A DNA stretch of 64,000 nucleotides, taken from Acetivibrio straminisolvens JCM 21531. Lineage in GTDB: Bacteria; Bacillota; Clostridia; Acetivibrionales; Acetivibrionaceae. The number at the start of each line of letters is the position of its first letter. Positions within the stretch are counted from its first letter, which is position 1. Positions 45,116-55,300 of the stretch are shown here, piece after piece. Location of the stretch: positions 1 to 64,000 of the forward strand of contig NZ_BAVR01000012.1 in NCBI RefSeq assembly GCF_000521465.1, in the 5' to 3' direction. Below the pieces are notes generated by a model. The model was given only the letters and a program-made list of their open reading frames with translations. It ran no database searches and was not told where the DNA came from. The translations under genes were made by a program, and so were the position numbers.

Positions 45116-47659
45116 CTAGAATTCGATATTGTTTATGTTTTCAACAACACTAATACGTCTCAGCTTTGAAAGGGGAAGAGCCGTTGAAATAATACTGCCG
45201 ATCGAGCAAACTGCAAGAGCAATCAATATTTCAGGCCATGGGGTTATCCATACAACATTTGCTTCGTTCCTTTGAATAATCCTGTAGATAATATACGAAG
45301 CTCCAAGGCCTGTTATTGTCCCGGCCAGCCAGCCGGTTAAACCGTAAAACAGTCCTTCACACCTTATTAAAGTGCTGATTTGATTGCCAGTCATACCGGT
45401 GGCTCTTAACATTCCCAATTCCTTAAATCTCACTATAATATTGGAACTGACTGTATTTAGTATTGTCAGCATTGATATTGCTGCAATGCATGCCAATACA
45501 CTGTATATTGCGGTGTCTACCTGCGCCTGCAGTTTTCTTAATTCAATTTTGTATGGGTTGTTGACAAGGTCCGATACTTTGTATCCTTTTTTGTTTCCGG
45601 CTATATTCCCAAGCTCATATTCTATTTGCTCTCGATCTGCGTTTTCGTCCACAGTGATATAAATACTGTAGTATTTAGAAGTATTTTCAGACAATTCAGC
45701 AAGTTTCTCGTTGTGCATAACCACCATGAAGCCTTCGTTTATCCAGTGGTTTGGTGCAAAAGGGAGTTTTTCAAACAAACCTCCTACTGTAGCGGTTACA
45801 TTTTTACCGTTTAGTGAAATTTCAACACTATCGCCCGGCTTCAGGTCGGTATAGGGTATGTTTCTAGCGCTTATTTGCATATTATACTTAGGTATGAAGA
45901 TAACAAATTCCTTCTTCAATAGCTCAACGTCAACAGAGCCTTCACACAGGTAGTTCTTCAATACTTCGAGCTCTTTGTCGTCATAACCTATTGCTGTAGA
46001 ACCGAAAACCATTTTCCCATTGTTTTCTTGAATTACGTAATCATTCCAATAACTTTTAGATACTTTATCGGCATCAATCTTTACTTTCAAAAATTTCGGT
46101 ATGTGCCCAATAGTATGATGCTCATTCCAATTATACCAGTCAGTCGGTGCAAACACATCCCGAATCCCATCAATATTTTCTATGGAAGCAATAAAGTCTT
46201 TATCCGGAGATTCTATATCTTTATCGAATTCATCTTGGGAATAATCAAAGTAATCTATATATATCATAAAATCAACGGGATAGGCATCTATTCTGCTTGC
46301 TGTACGCGCCCTGTCGCTTTTTACGACAAAGGAATATACAATAAGAAGAAATGTGGAGAGGCTAAGCGTGATTACCGTGAATATGTAACTCTTCTTCCTT
46401 CTCCATAAATTTTTGAAGGACAATACAACGGGAAAAACAAACGGGTTTTTAATGTTGGTAAACAGGAATGGGCCGAAGGATTTAATCTTGCTTTCATTTA
46501 TCTTTAATCCGGCTCCGCTTCTTATTGCGCCTATGGGGGATATTTGTGCCGCCCTTGAGGCGGGTATGGCGCAGGAGAACAGAACCGATGCTATGGAAAC
46601 TATTATACCTATTAAAAGCTTTCCAATGGGTATAATCAACGGCATACCGCTCATGGAGAAAAATCCGAATCTGACAAGGATTAACCGTGATATACCGATT
46701 CCGGCCAAGATTCCTATGGGAATTGCAATTAAGCTAATCATGACCGTTTCCTGTATTACCATGCGAAAAAGCTGTGCCGGAGACAGGCCCACGGCTCTTA
46801 AGAGACCGAATTGCCTTATTCTGTCGTAGATTGATATGTTAACAATATTATATATTGATATAAAAAGCGTGAACAATACGATACCTGATATGACAAGCCC
46901 CAAAACATTTATAAATACTTCGTTGGTGTCACGTCCTTTTTTGCCCTCTGCTCTAAGAAGAACGGTATTTTCTTTGGGATGCAAAAAACCGTCTTTTTCT
47001 TCCGTTGCATAAAGGTTCGGAACAGTTCTCAGGCTTTCAATTGCTTCTTCTATATCGGCTTTTGGCTTAAACCTTATAAGAAGGCTATGTTTTGCACCTT
47101 CTTCTATTAAGCCGGTATTTAAGTCATAAACCGTAAGTCCTATAGAAGTTCCTCTTCTAAGGGACTCGGCCCTGGTTTTTACGGTACCGGTGATTGTATA
47201 AATCAATCCGTTCATTTCCATTTGGGTTGGAAAGCTTTTAATATTTAAAATATCAGCCATCCAGTCTTCAATGACCATTTCACTGGGAGATAGAGGCATC
47301 TGCCCTTTTGACAGAACAATCCCGGTAAGCTCCAGTCCTTGCTGTGATGCCGTTGTAGGAGCAATTTTTTTATTTTCGTTTACCCAATAAAAGTCATGCT
47401 GCAGTAAAACATTTATTTCTTCCACCATGGCATGCTGCTTTACCAATTCAACCGTTTTAAAACTGTCGGTTTCATAGGCCGCATGCCATGCTCCATATTG
47501 CTCGGTGGCTTGCTTAATCAACAGGCTGTTATACATCTGTGTGGTTATGGATACCGCAGTCATCAGCATTACAGCAATTGCAACTCCTATAAGAATAAGG
47601 AGGGTTCGCTTGGGCTGGCGGACAGCATATTTATATCCTATAGAAAAGCCATGTTTCAT
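45116..47659 (-). CDS. ABC transporter permease, FtsX/MacB-like
   Basis: 847 residues. One helix near 18-40, a MacB-periplasmic-like outer domain, an FtsX block at about 260-370 (IYNIVNISIYDRIRQFGLLR), a second helix-plus-outer-domain unit, and a C-terminal FtsX block (LGMLRATGMTGNQISTL). This duplicated 4+4 TM layout is that of antibiotic-peptide or lipoprotein exporters. It overlaps the ATPase gene by 4 bases and is last in the minus-strand array. Confidence 0.88.
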   Translation of the reverse strand: MKHGFSIGYKYAVRQPKRTLLILIGVAIAVMLMTAVSITTQMYNSLLIKQATEQYGAWHAAYETDSFKTVELVKQHAMVEEINVLLQHDFYWVNENKKIAPTTASQQGLELTGIVLSKGQMPLSPSEMVIEDWMADILNIKSFPTQMEMNGLIYTITGTVKTRAESLRRGTSIGLTVYDLNTGLIEEGAKHSLLIRFKPKADIEEAIESLRTVPNLYATEEKDGFLHPKENTVLLRAEGKKGRDTNEVFINVLGLVISGIVLFTLFISIYNIVNISIYDRIRQFGLLRAVGLSPAQLFRMVIQETVMISLIAIPIGILAGIGISRLILVRFGFFSMSGMPLIIPIGKLLIGIIVSIASVLFSCAIPASRAAQISPIGAIRSGAGLKINESKIKSFGPFLFTNIKNPFVFPVVLSFKNLWRRKKSYIFTVITLSLSTFLLIVYSFVVKSDRARTASRIDAYPVDFMIYIDYFDYSQDEFDKDIESPDKDFIASIENIDGIRDVFAPTDWYNWNEHHTIGHIPKFLKVKIDADKVSKSYWNDYVIQENNGKMVFGSTAIGYDDKELEVLKNYLCEGSVDVELLKKEFVIFIPKYNMQISARNIPYTDLKPGDSVEISLNGKNVTATVGGLFEKLPFAPNHWINEGFMVVMHNEKLAELSENTSKYYSIYITVDENADREQIEYELGNIAGNKKGYKVSDLVNNPYKIELRKLQAQVDTAIYSVLACIAAISMLTILNTVSSNIIVRFKELGMLRATGMTGNQISTLIRCEGLFYGLTGWLAGTITGLGASYIIYRIIQRNEANVVWITPWPEILIALAVCSIGSIISTALPLSKLRRISVVENINNIEF

Positions 47660-48339
47660 GCCGTCATCACCTCGTCACCGGTTATTTGCCCGTCTTCTAT
47701 GTGTATTATTCTGTTGCACTCCGAAGCCACCGAAGGGTCATGGGTAATAATGATTACCGTCTGTTGATATTTTCTGGACATGTTTTTTATAAGTCCGATT
47801 ATTTCCCTTCCTGTTTTGATATCAAGGTTTCCTGTAGGCTCATCGGCCAAAACTACAGAAGGTTTTGCTGCTAAAGCTCTTCCTATGGCTACCCGCTGCT
47901 GCTGCCCGCCGGAGAGGGTATGGGGAAGAGCATTGGATTTGCTTTCAAGCCCCAATGTTTGAATCAAATCATCGATATATTCCATATCCGGCTGTTTTCC
48001 GTCCATGACAATAGGTAAAATTATGTTTTCCTTAACGGTAAGTACCGGTACTAAGTTAAAAAACTGAAAAACAAAACCGATTTTCCTTCTGCGAAGAATA
48101 GAGAGCTGATTTTCATTCAGCTTGTAAATATCCTTGCCTTCCAAATAAACTTTACCGGCAGAGGGCTTGTCCAAACCTCCTAACAAGTGTAAAAGTGTGC
48201 TTTTGCCGGAGCCGCTCGGACCCGTTATGGCAATAAAATCTCCGTAGTTAATTGTCAAATTAACATTGTCAAGGGCAATGGTTGCAGTATCGCCCTTACC
48301 GTAAACCTTTGACAGTTGTTCCGCCCGTAGGACTTCCAT
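47656..48339 (-). CDS. ABC transporter ATP-binding protein (MacB/LolD type)
   Basis: 227 residues. Walker A GPSGSGKS, Q-loop FVFQFFNL, signature LSGGQQQRVAIGRAL, Walker B VVLADEPTGNLD and H-loop IIITHD are all canonical. Energises the downstream permease. ATG 48339 follows GGGGGG; residues upstream lack an RBS. Confidence 0.95.
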   Translation of the reverse strand: MEVLRAEQLSKVYGKGDTATIALDNVNLTINYGDFIAITGPSGSGKSTLLHLLGGLDKPSAGKVYLEGKDIYKLNENQLSILRRRKIGFVFQFFNLVPVLTVKENIILPIVMDGKQPDMEYIDDLIQTLGLESKSNALPHTLSGGQQQRVAIGRALAAKPSVVLADEPTGNLDIKTGREIIGLIKNMSRKYQQTVIIITHDPSVASECNRIIHIEDGQITGDEVMTA

Positions 48340-48489
48340 TTTTAATCCCCCCATAATTCCGAATGAGATAATGCAGTACACATTAATAATTTTAATATGG
48401 GTTTCTTACTATTCAATTTATAAAACCTTACAGTTTAGTAATCTTTGCTGCATTTAATATTACTATTGAACACGCCCATCCGGGACAGT

Positions 48490-49722
48490 TCAAGGAAGAA
48501 TTACCGTAAATGTACTGCCTTTGCCGGGGCTTGTATCGAGGGTGATATATCCGTTGTGTTTTTCAATCACTATTTTTGAAAGTGCAAGGCCAATTCCCGT
48601 ACGATGCTTTGCATTGCTTTTTAAAGAGGTTCGCCCTGTGTAAAAAGGTTCGAAAATGCGGCCCTTGTCTTCGGAAGATATGCCCGGACCCGTATCTTTT
48701 ATTCTTATCTTTATTCCTTCTATATCTTTAAATGCAGAAATCTCAATTGATTTACCTTGCTCCGTATAATCGGAGGCGTTTTTGATTATATTTGCCAGTG
48801 CCTCATACATCCAATCGGCATCAAAGGAAGATTCTCCGATATCATTAAATTTTGCAATAACCTGTTGATTCCGTGACTTAAAGATGGGATAAAGAGCATC
48901 CAGTATATCATTTAAAACATCGGTAATGCAGCCTTTGCATATATTGAGCTTTATGGCACCGGAGTGCATTTTGGAATATTTTAAAAGGTTTTCGACAAGC
49001 CTTTCTATACGTTCAATAAGCCGGGTGTTTCTTTGAATAAACTCTTTTCGTACTTCTGCCTTTTCACCGTCCTTTTCTAGTATTTCATTAAACATTTTCA
49101 GGGATGCTATGGGGGTTTTTATTTGATGAGACATATTGGACATCATGCTTTTTAAGAAATTCTTTTCCGTCTGAAGCTTTTCAATCAGACTGTTCATTCT
49201 TGAAGTCAACTGATTTACGTTGTAACATAGTATTGCTGTGTCACCTTCGGTATCTTCGGGTAAATTTATGTTAGCCTGCCCGTCCATAACATTTTCTATT
49301 TCTTTTGAGATTAGGGTCATTTTTTTAAATACTCTGTTTAGCAGTATATATGCACAAATGAAAAAGGCAAAAAAAATGAGTGTGCCGGGTACAATTACCT
49401 CTGTAATGTATTTGATTTTGCTTTGTTTTAGAAATCCTGTGTCGGTTACAAAATCTTCGGTATAGCCAAGCATAGCTGCGGCCTTAAGTCCTTCGACATA
49501 ATATTCTTCATTGAGGGAGGATGAAAAAGCTGCCGCTATGTCTTTTTCGAGCTCCGGATGGCTCATAACAAGTCTTCCTATGACTGCGATGTCCCTTTCA
49601 ACAACCTCTGAGACAAAGTTGTTGTGCGAATTTGACAAGGTTATTATAAGAAGAATTGAAAAAAATACTGTTGTTATTAATGCAAAAAGCACTAAAAGCT
49701 GTTGCTCTCTGTTTCTAAACAT
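48490..49722 (-). CDS. Sensor histidine kinase
   Basis: 410 residues. Two helices (about 8-28 and 112-135) frame an outer sensing domain of 80 residues; HAMP-like linker; HisKA with the phosphorylated His in SNMSHQIKTPIASL; HATPase_c with N-box NIIKNASDY, G1 DTGPGIS and G2 GIGLALSK. The start overlaps the response regulator stop by 8 bases, so the two are coupled. Likely senses cell-envelope stress and controls the ABC pair downstream. Confidence 0.92.
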   Translation of the reverse strand: MFRNREQQLLVLFALITTVFFSILLIITLSNSHNNFVSEVVERDIAVIGRLVMSHPELEKDIAAAFSSSLNEEYYVEGLKAAAMLGYTEDFVTDTGFLKQSKIKYITEVIVPGTLIFFAFFICAYILLNRVFKKMTLISKEIENVMDGQANINLPEDTEGDTAILCYNVNQLTSRMNSLIEKLQTEKNFLKSMMSNMSHQIKTPIASLKMFNEILEKDGEKAEVRKEFIQRNTRLIERIERLVENLLKYSKMHSGAIKLNICKGCITDVLNDILDALYPIFKSRNQQVIAKFNDIGESSFDADWMYEALANIIKNASDYTEQGKSIEISAFKDIEGIKIRIKDTGPGISSEDKGRIFEPFYTGRTSLKSNAKHRTGIGLALSKIVIEKHNGYITLDTSPGKGSTFTVILP

Positions 49723-50437
49723 GTTTTTCACTCTCTTTCCCGGTGCATTCTTGTACCCATCTGTAACCAAAGCCTCTTACGGTAACAATGTATTTCGGTT
49801 GGGAAGGGTTGTCCTCAATCTTGGTCCGTATTCTTCTTATATAGACATTCAAAGTGTTGTCGTCAATATATTCGTCTCCGGTACTGCTCAATTTCGAAAG
49901 TATGCGGCTTCTGTCAAGGTTCATCAGCGGATTTTGAGCAAGGTATGCTATTATTTTAAACTCGGTAGGAGTAAGAATTATTTCTTCGTTGTTTTTCCAC
50001 AGCCTTCGTTCTATAAGGTCTATTTTAATTTCACCTGAAATAATAGTATTTCTTGAGGTATGCTCCGGAAGGGTTGTATTTCTTCGCAGAACAGCTCTGA
50101 TTCTCGACAGCAGTTCTCTGACTTTAAAGGGTTTTACAATATAATCATCGCCCCCCAAGTCGAGACCCATTATTATGTCAAGTTCTTCACTGCAGGCGGT
50201 AATAAATATTATTGGCACTGATGAATTTTCCCTGATTTTTTTGCACAAATCGTATCCGTTGCCGTCGGGAAGCATTACATCAAGCAGTATAAGATTATAT
50301 TTTTTGGTATTCATTTTGTTCAAGGCTTCCGTAAGATTAGATGCATTATCTACAATATAGCCTTCTTTTTCTAGGGTGTAGGATATTCCCCTTACAAGGT
50401 CTTCGTCATCTTCTACGAGCAAAATTCTATTGTCCAA
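49715..50437 (-). CDS. Response regulator, OmpR family
   Basis: 240 residues. Receiver domain with acidic pair EDDED, phosphoacceptor Asp in LILLDVMLPDG, Thr/Ser region IIFITA and Lys in DDYIVKPF. Winged helix with LTPTEFKII and TVRGFGYRW. I take TTG 50437 (LDNRILLVEDDED) as start because GGAAGGTG lies six bases before it; the longer frame from 50518 has no RBS. Partner of the kinase downstream. Confidence 0.92.
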   Translation of the reverse strand: MDNRILLVEDDEDLVRGISYTLEKEGYIVDNASNLTEALNKMNTKKYNLILLDVMLPDGNGYDLCKKIRENSSVPIIFITACSEELDIIMGLDLGGDDYIVKPFKVRELLSRIRAVLRRNTTLPEHTSRNTIISGEIKIDLIERRLWKNNEEIILTPTEFKIIAYLAQNPLMNLDRSRILSKLSSTGDEYIDDNTLNVYIRRIRTKIEDNPSQPKYIVTVRGFGYRWVQECTGKESEKHV

Positions 50438-50519
50438 TAAAAACACCTTCCAATTCAATGATGTGTTTTTTCTAATTCTACCATAAAGAATTATGAGATT
50501 GCCATAATTAAGTGACATG

Positions 50520-51080
50520 TCAGCTGCGCTTTATTTTTCTCAAAAAGTAACTTAATACACCGACGCATAGAATCAAGCCCAGTAATGCAGGTTTTAGAAT
50601 AGACATGCCTGCTTCACCGCTAAATGCAATACTCCAGATAAATTTTAGAACAGCTGCTCCTATGATAACACCTAAAAGCAATTTCCAGTTTCTTTTCCAT
50701 GCTGCCATAAGAAGCATGAAGAAAAACAGGGGCACTGCCAGACTCATTACTATTTTGGGTGCAGTCCATGGACCCTTAAGATAATCCATTTCAAAAGCTA
50801 AAAATTCTAAAACTTGAGGATTGCTTGCGGACGGGGCAGGGAACCAGAACATACTTGTAAATAGTGCAAATATTGAAGCGAATATACCGGTAAAACTTTT
50901 TTTAAATGCAAATATGACTATAGGTATTATAAATAATGGTCTAATATACCAGCTTAATATATTATGATGTCTTTCAAATGCCCAATTAAAAAACGTATTG
51001 TTAGTTAGAAATAATACGATAAATACTATAGTGGCAGCTGCAAACAGCATTCCGAATACAAAATCCATTTTTCTTTTCAT
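50520..51080 (-). CDS. Hypothetical integral membrane protein
   Basis: 186 residues, five to six helices (about 7-26, 42-60, 62-80, 110-125, 133-150, 160-180). Not recognised by family name. RBS AAGGAGG precedes ATG 51080. It follows the TetR gene by 19 bases, so it is the likely primary target of that repressor. Confidence 0.65.
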   Translation of the reverse strand: MKRKMDFVFGMLFAAATIVFIVLFLTNNTFFNWAFERHHNILSWYIRPLFIIPIVIFAFKKSFTGIFASIFALFTSMFWFPAPSASNPQVLEFLAFEMDYLKGPWTAPKIVMSLAVPLFFFMLLMAAWKRNWKLLLGVIIGAAVLKFIWSIAFSGEAGMSILKPALLGLILCVGVLSYFLRKIKRS

Positions 51081-51099
51081 GGTAAGCCTCCTTTAAATT

Positions 51100-51738
51100 T
51101 TAATCAGATTTTTTCTGAATCCCGTTAAATATAATATCTAGGAGCGAATCTACAAAGTTATTTATGTCTTCTTGATTATGCTCATAACTAATGTTGCCGA
51201 ACTTGCCAATCATATATTTATCAACTGTACTGTTTAAGGATTGCAGCAGTAAACATAAGGCTAAAGAGTCAACTTTGCTGTCTATTTCACCTTTAGTTTT
51301 TGCATTGTCTATCATTTGCATAAACAATGATTCCGATTGCTTCTCTCCTTCCTTTATAACTGCCGACTTAGCCGATTCGTTATCTTCTTTGGAAAATTGG
51401 TCAGCCAAGGCAGCGTATTGAGGATGTTTTTTTGCAAATTCCAAACCTTTGAGAAAAAGCAAACGAAACTGCTCTAATAAAGTCAGAGCATGAAATTCTG
51501 CTATGGCACTTGAGAAAAACTTGATTTTTTCTTCTATAGCTAAAGTCATTATATAAACGTATAGATCCAGCTTGTCTGTAAAGTACTGATAGAAGCTTCC
51601 TTTGGGAATGTTTGATTTTTTGCATATTTGATTTATACTGGCCGTATTATAGCCGGCTTTAGAAAATTCGTCTACAGCAGCTGAGATTATCAGGTTTCTT
51701 TTATCCTTTGGCAGGTTAAAAAAGGTTTCTTTTGGCAC
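51100..51738 (-). CDS. TetR family transcriptional regulator
   Basis: 212 residues. The TetR HTH lies at about residues 10-55 (IISAAVDEFSKAGYNTASIN, then SNIPKGSFYQYFTDK). The ligand domain follows. I choose GTG 51738 (VPKETFFNLP) because AAGGAGA lies six bases upstream; the longer frame would run through the operator. Its own promoter carries two identical palindromes, so it is autorepressed. Confidence 0.9.
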   Translation of the reverse strand: MPKETFFNLPKDKRNLIISAAVDEFSKAGYNTASINQICKKSNIPKGSFYQYFTDKLDLYVYIMTLAIEEKIKFFSSAIAEFHALTLLEQFRLLFLKGLEFAKKHPQYAALADQFSKEDNESAKSAVIKEGEKQSESLFMQMIDNAKTKGEIDSKVDSLALCLLLQSLNSTVDKYMIGKFGNISYEHNQEDINNFVDSLLDIIFNGIQKKSD

Positions 51739-51762
51739 TGTAGGTCTCCTTTCAAAGAAAAG

Positions 51763-51818
51763 TGACCACATGGTCATATTCTTACTTACATTATATGACC
51801 ACATGGTCATATTGTCAA
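51763..51818 (-). promoter_or_regulatory. TetR promoter with two operator palindromes
   Basis: Read on the minus strand: TTGACA (51818-51813), 17 bases, TATAAT (51795-51790). The spacer is filled by the palindrome TATGACCACATGGTCATA (51794-51811). A second copy of its 14-base core TGACCACATGGTCA sits at 51763-51776, in the 5' leader, centres 33 bp apart. Confidence 0.9.
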
Positions 51819-51910
51819 TCTGTCAGCATTGAGTAATTAAATGCTTCTATCTTGGAAAATCCCGGGCCGAAAGGGAATATAAAAAACAGTGAAAAGAAAA
51901 AAAGATAAAA

Positions 51911-51976
51911 AATACCCTTAAAAAAACTTACTTCTACGTATTTTATATTAAAACAGAAAGAATTTTTTAGGGTATT
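51911..51976 (+). promoter_or_regulatory. Inverted repeat upstream of the CE12 esterase
   Basis: AATACCCTTAAAAAA (51911-51925) faces TTTTTTAGGGTATT (51963-51976) across about 37 bases, with one unpaired base. It could fold in the leader or be a protein site. No certain promoter is visible. Confidence 0.4.
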
Positions 51977-52001
51977 GGATATTAAGGTTGGAGGGGATAT
52001 T

Positions 52002-54496
52002 GTGCGGAAAAGAAAATTAGGATTTTCGGTTATTATTGTTATTACAATAATATCAATGTTTGGCTGTTTTTTAGACTTACATATTAGTGCCGCCGCAAAT
52101 GAGTACAAGTTTGATTTTGGTGGGGGTGCTGTAGAACCGGGTTACATAGGTGTTAGTGCTTCCATGGCTTACGATAAATCAAGAGGCTATGGTTTTAATA
52201 CTCCCTGGAATATGAAAAATGTTTCGGCATCAGGCAGCGGTCTTACAAGCGATGCTGTTCAATTTCTGACATATGGTACAAAGAGTGATAATACTTTTAA
52301 TGTGGACCTTAGTAACGGTTTATATGAGGTAAAGGTGACTTTGGGAAATACTTCAAGAGCCAGTGTGGCAGCAGAAGGTGTTTATCAGATAATAAATATG
52401 ACCGGTAACTGTGCAACGGACAAGTTTCAAATCCCTATTACCGACGGACAGTTAAACATACTGGTGACTGAGGGAAAAGAAGGTACTCCGTTTACTCTTA
52501 GTGCCCTTGAAATAAAAAAGATATCGGATATTCCTGTAACCAATAGGACCATATATATTGGAGGAGACTCGACCGTTTGCAACTATTATCCGCTGGATTC
52601 AAGTGCTCAGGCCGGTTGGGGACAGATGCTCCATAAATTTGTCGATACCAACACTTTTCAAATTAGAAATATGGCTTCATCAGCCAATTTGCAAGAGGTT
52701 TTCGAGATGACGGTCAATTTGAAGCGATAATGAAATATCTTAAGCCCGGCGACATATTCATATTGCAACTAGGCATAAATGATACCAATTCCAAAAACTC
52801 AACAACCGAAGCACAATTCAAAGAAATTATGACCGACATGGTGGTAAAGGCCAAAGCTACCGGTGCAACTGTGGTATTGTCAACACCGCAAGGCAGGGCG
52901 ACCGACTTTAATTCATCAAATGTACATGATTCCCAAAACAGATGGTATAGAAGGGCTACTATAGAAGTGGCCAGAGAACAAGGTGTTCGATTGGTGGACC
53001 TTAATGTCTTAAGTTCCGCGTATTTCACATCAATAGGGCCACAGGCAACACTTGCGCTGTATATGCCGGATGATACCTTGCATCCGAACCGTGCAGGAGC
53101 GACACAGCTTGCGCGTATTGTAGCCGAGGAATTGTCAGATCTTTTAAAAGCACCTGTTGCAACTCCTATAAGTACGCCCGCACCAACTCCTACGCCCACT
53201 CCAAGCAGCTTTGTTTATGGTGATGTTAACGGAAATGGAACTGTGGAGTCCACAGACTGTGCATGGGTGAAAAGATATTTATTAAAGCAAATAGACTCTT
53301 TTCCGAACGAAAACGGTGCTAAAGCGGCTGACGTAAACGGAAACGGCACAATAGATTCAACGGACTATCAACTGCTGAAAAGATTTATATTAAAAGCTAT
53401 TAACGAGTTTCCGGTGCAAAAGCAAAAAAATGAGCCGGTAATATATCAGGCTGAGGATGCGGTAATATACAATGCCATTCTGGAAACTGTCAATGCAGGA
53501 TATACGGGAAGCTCGTATGTGAATTATCACAATGAAGTTGGGGGCTATATTGAGTGGAATGTTAATGCGCCATCATCAGGCTCATATGCTCTTATATTTA
53601 GGTATGCGAACGGAACTACTGTCAATAGACCCATGCAAATAACGGTTAACGGCAATATCGTTAAGCCGAGCATGGACTTTATTTCCACAGGAGCATGGAC
53701 ATCTTGGAGCGAAGCTGGTGTAGTGGCAGAACTTAATCAAGGAAATAACGTTATCAGGGCAACAGCTATTGCATCCGATGGCGGCCCAAATGTTGACTAT
53801 CTTAAAGTATTTTTGTCAAGTGCTTTTCAGCCGGTATCTGAAGATAAAATTACAATTTACATAGCCAGCGATTCCACAGCACAGTCATATGGAGCATCAT
53901 ATGCACCGCAAGCCGGATGGGGGCAGTTTTTAGGCCAATACTTTACTTCAAACGTTGTTATTGCCAATAGGGCAATTGCAGGAAGAAGTTCCAAAAGTTT
54001 TGTGGATGAAGGAAGATTGGACAGTATTTTAAATGAGATAAAACCAGGGGACTATTTGCTTATTCAGTTTGGACATAATGATGCAACCATAAGTAATCCC
54101 GATCGATATGCTGCTCCATATACGACATATAAAGAGTATCTTGCAAAATATGTAGACGGAGCACGTCAAAAAGGAGCCATACCGGTATTGATAACTCCTG
54201 TAGGAAGACTTAATTATAAAAACAATGTCTTTGTCAATGATTTCCCGGATTATTGCACAGCTATGAAACAAGTAGCGGCAGAAAAGAATGTAAAGCTTAT
54301 AGACTTAATGACAAAGAGCTTAAATTACTACACTTCGATAGGTTATAATGAAACATACAAGCTCTTTATGGTATCTGTGAATAATACGGATTATACGCAC
54401 TTTACGGAAAAGGGAGCTTTGCAGATTGCCCGGTTGGTGGCGGAAGGTGTTAAAGAAATAAATTTGGATATTTCGAAGTATTTAAAGGCCAACTGA
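52002..54496 (+). CDS. Cellulosomal double CE12 esterase: SGNH - dockerin - CBM35 - SGNH (frameshifted as sequenced)
   Basis: About 831 residues after repair. Signal peptide (1-35), a galactose-binding-like domain (YKFDFGGGAVEPGYIG), then a first SGNH esterase (GGDSTV about 187, QLGINDTN, and DTLHPNRAG with the catalytic Asp/His). A PTPTPTP linker precedes a type I dockerin (DVNGNGTVESTD, DVNGNGTIDSTD; about 405-473), a CBM35/CBM6-like module (about 480-607) and a second SGNH esterase (ASDSTAQ, QFGHNDA, DYTHFTEKG). CE12 enzymes deacetylate rhamnogalacturonan or xylan. The frame breaks at 52683 (GG read as G). GTG 52002 follows GGAGGGG. I recall this exact architecture in A. thermocellus. Confidence 0.9.
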
Positions 54497-54691
54497 CTAA
54501 TGACTCATAAAAACTAATACCGGTATAAAAGATTGAATGGTGATGTATTAAATTCAGAACAGTTGCAAAAAATACAAAAAATGAAAACTATTCTATTGAA
54601 CCATGTGCTATAATAACATAGAAGTGACAAATCTAATGCTTGGTACGCGACGTAAAACAGCTATGTCGGAGTTAAGGGGGTACTGGACAAA

Positions 54692-55180
54692 ATGATAATA
54701 GTTTATGAGTCTAAAACGGGTTTTACCAAGAAATATGCCGATATGCTTGCCCAAAAGACAAAGCTCAAAGCCTATCGGGTAAAGGAGCTTCCTAAAGATA
54801 TCAAAGATGAAGAAATCATATTTCTTGGTTGGATAAAAGCCGGCAAGATACAGGGACTTGGCAAAGTGAAAAAGCATAATATTAAGGCTGTTTGTGCATC
54901 AGGTACCGCACGAAACGCTGAACCTGATGAAGAAACAGTTATTGCAAGGAACAAGATAAAAGGAATACCGTTTTTTTATTTGCGCGGCGGATGTTTGCCT
55001 TTAAAAGAGCTTCAGGGTATGGATAAAATCTTGCTGTCCATGTTTTTAAAGATGCTAAAAAGCCGAAAAGACAAAGATGCGAAAATTGAAGAAGCTATTT
55101 CAAACATTGAAAACGGTTTTGATGGTGTGAGAGAGGAAAATCTTGAACCTGTACTTCAATGGGTAAGCAAAAACAAGTAA
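54692..55180 (+). CDS. Flavodoxin-domain protein
   Basis: 162 residues. MIIVYESKTGFTKKYADMLA is an FMN-phosphate loop of the flavodoxin_5/HemG type; the second loop is FLGWIKAG. The C-terminal half is Lys-rich. It may be an electron carrier or a small flavin reductase; the cysteine and ligand set of HemG is not distinctive. RBS AAGGGGG precedes ATG. Confidence 0.75.
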   Translation: MIIVYESKTGFTKKYADMLAQKTKLKAYRVKELPKDIKDEEIIFLGWIKAGKIQGLGKVKKHNIKAVCASGTARNAEPDEETVIARNKIKGIPFFYLRGGCLPLKELQGMDKILLSMFLKMLKSRKDKDAKIEEAISNIENGFDGVREENLEPVLQWVSKNK

Positions 55181-55199
55181 TTGAAATCAAATGTGTAAA

Positions 55200-55250
55200 A
55201 GAAGCCCGCCTTAGCCGGAAGTTAATGATAGAGCCAAGGCGGGCTTAAAA
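55200..55250 (-). terminator. Hairpin terminator
   Basis: AAGCCCGCCTT (55202-55212) pairs with AAGGCGGGCTT (55236-55246). On the minus strand it runs into CTTTTAC, so it best serves the minus-strand pseudogene, but it may also end the flavodoxin transcript. Confidence 0.65.
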
Positions 55251-55300
55251 TAGTCCGCGCTTTTAGTGCTACAGATTTAAAACAATTTAGGGAAAGAAGC

